From Nocardioides coralli (GTDB taxonomy: Bacteria > Actinomycetota > Actinomycetes > Propionibacteriales > Nocardioidaceae): a stretch of 64,000 bases of DNA. Under the pieces are notes generated by a model. That model saw only the letters and a program-made list of their open reading frames with translations, was not told the DNA's origin and did not search any database. A program made the position numbers and the translations under genes. This document shows, piece after piece, positions 61,040 to 64,000 of this stretch (positions are counted from its first letter, which is position 1; each line of letters opens with the position of its first letter). The DNA lies in the NCBI RefSeq assembly GCF_019880385.1, contig NZ_CP082273.1:682001-746000 (forward strand). The letters run 5' to 3'.

Positions 61040-62587
61040 GTGGAGCAGGACGTCACGACGCTCGGAGACCATCTCGCGATCATGCGTCGTCGGTGGCGGC
61101 TGCCTGTCGTCTTCCTGGTCCTCGGCGTCGCCGCCGGGGTCGGGCTGAGTGCGCTGCAGGATCCGCTCTACCGTGCGGAGTCGACCCTGCTGCTCGAGCC
61201 CGACAAGGTCAGCACCACGGCCGTGGTGATGGATGCCGACGAGGTGGCCACCCAGGCGCGAGTCGTGGCCTCGGCGCCGGTCGCCCAGCGGGTGGTCGAG
61301 CGGCTCGACCTCGACGAGCTGCCCGACGAGCTGCTGGGCACGGTGACGGCCGACGTCATCGAGCAGACCCGCACGGTCGCCATCACCGCGGAGCGGGGGA
61401 CGGCCGCGGAGGCCGCGGCGGTCGCCAACGCTTTCGCCGAGGAGTTCGTCGCCTACCGCACGGATGCTGCCACCTCGGCCGCCGACGACGAGCGCAACCG
61501 GCTCTTCGCGCAGCTGGGCAGGCTGCGGGCCGACCTCAGCCTCGTGCAGGCCGAGCTCGACAACAGCCGTCTCGGTCCCGTTCGCCGGCAGCGTCTCGAG
61601 GCCCAGGAGCAGAGCCTCCTCACGGTGGAGGCCGAGATCCGCACCCAGCTGGCGATCCTCCAGTCCGACCAGCCGACCGGCAACGTCGGCGGACAGCTGT
61701 TGCGCAGCGCGGAGGAGCCCGCGACCCCGGCGCAGCCGCAGCCGATCCGGTCCGGCGCCTTCGGCGGGGTCCTGGGGCTGCTGTTGGGCATCCTGCTCGC
61801 CTACGTCCGCGATCGGTTCGACGACGCCATCCGCGACGAGCAGCGGCTCCGCACCGCCGTCGGCGTACCCGTGCTCGGCCGCATCCCGCAGACCCAGGGC
61901 GACGGCTCGAGACTCGTCACGATCGTGGCCCCCACCTCGCCCGAGAGCGAGGGCTACCGGTCCCTCACCACCAACATCCGGTTCCTCACCGCGCGCGGTG
62001 GTGAGCTGACGCAGGGCGAGATGCTGGTCGTGTCGTCAGCCGATGCCGGCGAGGGCAAGACGACCGTGGCCACCAACGTGGCGGTCACGGCGGCCCGGGT
62101 CGGGCTGGCGGTGATCCTCGTCGACGCCGACCTGCGCAACCCCCGCGTCGCGGAGCGCTTCGGCATCGAGGTCCCGCTCGGGCTGAGCCACGTGCTCGCC
62201 GACCAGGCCGACATCGAGGACACGCTCTACGACGCCGCGGCCATCGACGCCCCTGGACTGCGGATCATGTCGGCAGGCGCGATCCCGCCCAACCCGGCCG
62301 AGCTCCTGGCGGGGCCCCGCGCGGCGGCGCTCTGGAAGGAGCTGCGCGACATGGCCGACCTGGTCATCATCGACACCGCCCCGGTCCTCAAGGTGGCCGA
62401 CACCCTGGAGATCGTGAGCGAGGCCGACCTGGCCGTCCTGGTCACCCGCCACCGCACCTCACGCGTCCACAAGGTGACCGCGGTGGTCGAGCGGGTCCGC
62501 CAGGTGGGCGGCCCGGTGTCGGGCGTCGCCTTCTGCGGCGTCCCGCAGAAGGACGCACCCTACGGCTACGGCGTCGCCAGGGAGTGA
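61040..62587 (+). CDS. Polysaccharide co-polymerase with BY-kinase domain (Wzc-like)
   Basis: A 515-aa protein: N-terminal Wzz domain with two membrane helices (residues 19-41 and about 238-260) and a C-terminal tyrosine autokinase with Walker A ADAGEGKTT (about 333-342), VDADLRNP and IIDTAP. It controls chain length. The C-terminal Tyr cluster is short (APYGYGVARE, two Tyr). Its 3' end overlaps by 22 bp the convergent gene for a tyrosine phosphatase, its natural antagonist. Confidence 0.92.
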   Translation: MEQDVTTLGDHLAIMRRRWRLPVVFLVLGVAAGVGLSALQDPLYRAESTLLLEPDKVSTTAVVMDADEVATQARVVASAPVAQRVVERLDLDELPDELLGTVTADVIEQTRTVAITAERGTAAEAAAVANAFAEEFVAYRTDAATSAADDERNRLFAQLGRLRADLSLVQAELDNSRLGPVRRQRLEAQEQSLLTVEAEIRTQLAILQSDQPTGNVGGQLLRSAEEPATPAQPQPIRSGAFGGVLGLLLGILLAYVRDRFDDAIRDEQRLRTAVGVPVLGRIPQTQGDGSRLVTIVAPTSPESEGYRSLTTNIRFLTARGGELTQGEMLVVSSADAGEGKTTVATNVAVTAARVGLAVILVDADLRNPRVAERFGIEVPLGLSHVLADQADIEDTLYDAAAIDAPGLRIMSAGAIPPNPAELLAGPRAAALWKELRDMADLVIIDTAPVLKVADTLEIVSEADLAVLVTRHRTSRVHKVTAVVERVRQVGGPVSGVAFCGVPQKDAPYGYGVARE

Positions 62588-63150
62588 GTCCGGCGGAGCA
62601 GCACCGGCGCCACGCGCTCCACGTCGCTCGCGAGCTCCTCCAGGAGTCGACGGGCGCCACGGCGGGACACCTGCGCGGGGTCGGGGGTGTCGTCGTCCCC
62701 CGGGCTGACACGGGGTCGCAGCCACTGCAGGCGAGCGGCGAGGTCCTCACCGGGTGACTCCCCGAACAGCGGGCTCGACGTCAGCCTGATCACCTCACGC
62801 AGGGTGAAGGTGTGACCCACCAGGGCGGGGTCGCGCGCCACGACGGCGCGCAACAGGGCCCGCTCGAACGTCACGACCAGTCCGGCCGCGACCGCCTCGT
62901 CGGTGTCGAAGGGTCGCGACGCGTGTGTGAGCCCGTCCACCCCGCGCTGCTCGAGGAACTGGTGCACCGAGTCCAGCAGGGGCTCCCCGACGCCGGCGTA
63001 CACACCGCTGCTGGCGATGCGGGGGCGCGGCTCCACACCGTGCTGGTCGGCCCACCTGCGCAGCAGGTGCGCGGCCAGTGGGCTGCGTGCGCGGTTCGCG
63101 TGGCAGACGAGGAGCAGGTCGGGGCGCTTGTGGGCCGTCTTCCTCACCAC
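62566..63150 (-). CDS. Low-molecular-weight protein-tyrosine phosphatase
   Basis: A 194-aa Wzb-like phosphatase. The P loop is CHANRAR (Cys16 to Arg22, CX5R). An Asp-rich motif, DDDTPDP, near the C-terminus supplies the general acid. It would dephosphorylate the BY-kinase, opposing it in polymer control. The start is one of two adjacent GTG codons (63150 or 63147); the second overlaps the sulfotransferase stop. The long C-terminal extension relative to the usual 150 aa is unexplained. Confidence 0.87.
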   Translation of the reverse strand: MVRKTAHKRPDLLLVCHANRARSPLAAHLLRRWADQHGVEPRPRIASSGVYAGVGEPLLDSVHQFLEQRGVDGLTHASRPFDTDEAVAAGLVVTFERALLRAVVARDPALVGHTFTLREVIRLTSSPLFGESPGEDLAARLQWLRPRVSPGDDDTPDPAQVSRRGARRLLEELASDVERVAPVLLRRTHSLATP

Positions 63151-63989
63151 CCGAAGTCTTCTCCGAGGAGGTCCCTGAGCTCGGCGTTCCAGGGCGCGTA
63201 GTAGTCGGCGAGGCGCTCCCGGGTCTCGGGGAGGATCTTGGGGTTGGCCTCGCGGGCGTTGCGGGGTGAGAGGTCGACCGGGTGGTGGTCGAGGCCGAGG
63301 TGGTCCTCGATCCGGCGGAAGGCACCTGCTGCGTCGGTCTTGAGGGCCTCCAGCGGCAGCACGAGCAGCTGCTCGCGCGGGAAGACCGCGAAGTAGCGGC
63401 GCAGCTGTTCGGCGTAGTGGCCACGGGCCAGGTAGGTGTGGTGGTCGTGGTCGAAGTCGTAGTGCGCGGGATCGGCCAGCCAGGCGTCGGTGACGCCGGA
63501 CGTGCGTCCCGCCTCGGCCTCGATGGCGGCCTCGAACGTGGGCAGGTCCTCCGTGCCGGCCACGACGCGGTCCCAGTAGTTGGAGTGCGCCCGGGAGACC
63601 GGCTCGCGGAGGATCGCGATCAGCCTGGCGTCGGGGGCGGTCTCGCGGATCCGTCCCGGGGCCGCGGGGTGGAAGAGGTAGTAGGGCGAGCTCTCGCCGA
63701 CGGCCGCGCCGCCGGTGCGGCGCCGACGGGCTGCCCGCGCCCAGCGGGTGGGGAAGTGCGACAGGTACCAGTCCGGGCCGCGCCAGTAGTTGATGTCGAA
63801 GTAGTGGGGGCTCTTGTGCCGCTGCACCCGGGGGAACATCGGCATCACCTGCGGGTGCTGCACCAGCCAGTTCGCCACCGACGTGGTGCCCCCCTTCTTG
63901 GCGCCGACGACGAGGAAGTCCGGCATCTCGCGCAGCGCCGCGGTGGTCGTGCCGATCGTCCGGGCCGAGCTCCGGGCGACGTCGGCCAC
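63144..63989 (-). CDS. PAPS-dependent sulfotransferase, N-terminus near the window edge
   Basis: A 281-aa cytosolic sulfotransferase. The PAPS 5'-phosphosulfate loop is GAKKGGTTSVANWL and the 3'-phosphate motif LREPVSRAHSNYW. The start is GTG 63989, or a later ATG at residue 22 (MPDFLVVG), the usual family start; the frame remains open to the edge. It is upstream of the phosphatase and coupled to it. It may sulfate the exopolysaccharide built by the neighbouring genes. Confidence 0.87.
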   Translation of the reverse strand: MADVARSSARTIGTTTAALREMPDFLVVGAKKGGTTSVANWLVQHPQVMPMFPRVQRHKSPHYFDINYWRGPDWYLSHFPTRWARAARRRRTGGAAVGESSPYYLFHPAAPGRIRETAPDARLIAILREPVSRAHSNYWDRVVAGTEDLPTFEAAIEAEAGRTSGVTDAWLADPAHYDFDHDHHTYLARGHYAEQLRRYFAVFPREQLLVLPLEALKTDAAGAFRRIEDHLGLDHHPVDLSPRNAREANPKILPETRERLADYYAPWNAELRDLLGEDFGW

Positions 63990-64000
63990 GGGCTCCGGGA

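Overview
The window reads as a stretch of chromosome from a high-GC actinobacterium, most likely Nocardioides or a close relative. Evidence: GC-rich codon use throughout; DUF3000, HemQ-type coproheme decarboxylase, a mycothiol-transferase-like DUF664 protein, WS/DGAT acyltransferase, LCP-family protein, split NHEJ polymerase and ligase genes; and many start codons placed 6-7 nt after a TANNNT hexamer, the signature of actinobacterial leaderless transcription. The taxonomic call is an inference; no rRNA is present.

Layout. 1-17.4 kb: end of glgC; a minus-strand operon (secreted hydrolase, phosphodiester glycosidase, mug); a solitary beta-class DNA methyltransferase; WS/DGAT; a membrane Ser/Thr kinase with a lipoprotein partner; two small secreted proteins, one a nuclease; a FUSC transporter coupled to a DinB2-type polymerase; a YbdK ligase; DUF402; and an SDR-BVMO operon divergent from a TetR gene with an operator between them. 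17.4-30.1 kb: hrpA, a candidate structured RNA, two lipoproteins, RNase D and DUF3000, then hemE, a NYN-LOTUS RNase, hemY and hemQ (coproporphyrin-dependent heme synthesis).

30.1-36.8 kb is the most unusual region. It holds a GntR/UTRA regulator, an EutH-type ethanolamine permease, a choline/ethanolamine-kinase-like protein, a dimethylglycine-oxidase-like flavoprotein and a HAD protein. Two near-identical AGGTCTAGAC(C/T)T operators lie in its two divergent promoters. Both ends carry clusters of a 26-bp repeat spaced at exactly 32 bp. I read this as a self-regulated uptake and catabolism module for ethanolamine or an N-methylated ethanolamine.

36.8-48 kb: msrB; a ferredoxin reductase-desaturase-small Cys protein operon with a palindrome across its promoter; a large secreted nuclease; an NHEJ-type polymerase gene and, 1.4 kb away, a LigC-type ligase gene; a likely 6C RNA between them; a Tat-exported glycoside hydrolase; and a tRNA-Gln-like gene embedded in tandem duplications. 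48-64 kb: the conserved glmU-prs-rplY-pth core with pepN and a CysQ-like phosphatase, followed by an exopolysaccharide locus (LCP, Wzx flippase, Wzy polymerase, BY-kinase, LMW-PTP, sulfotransferase) that runs out of the window.
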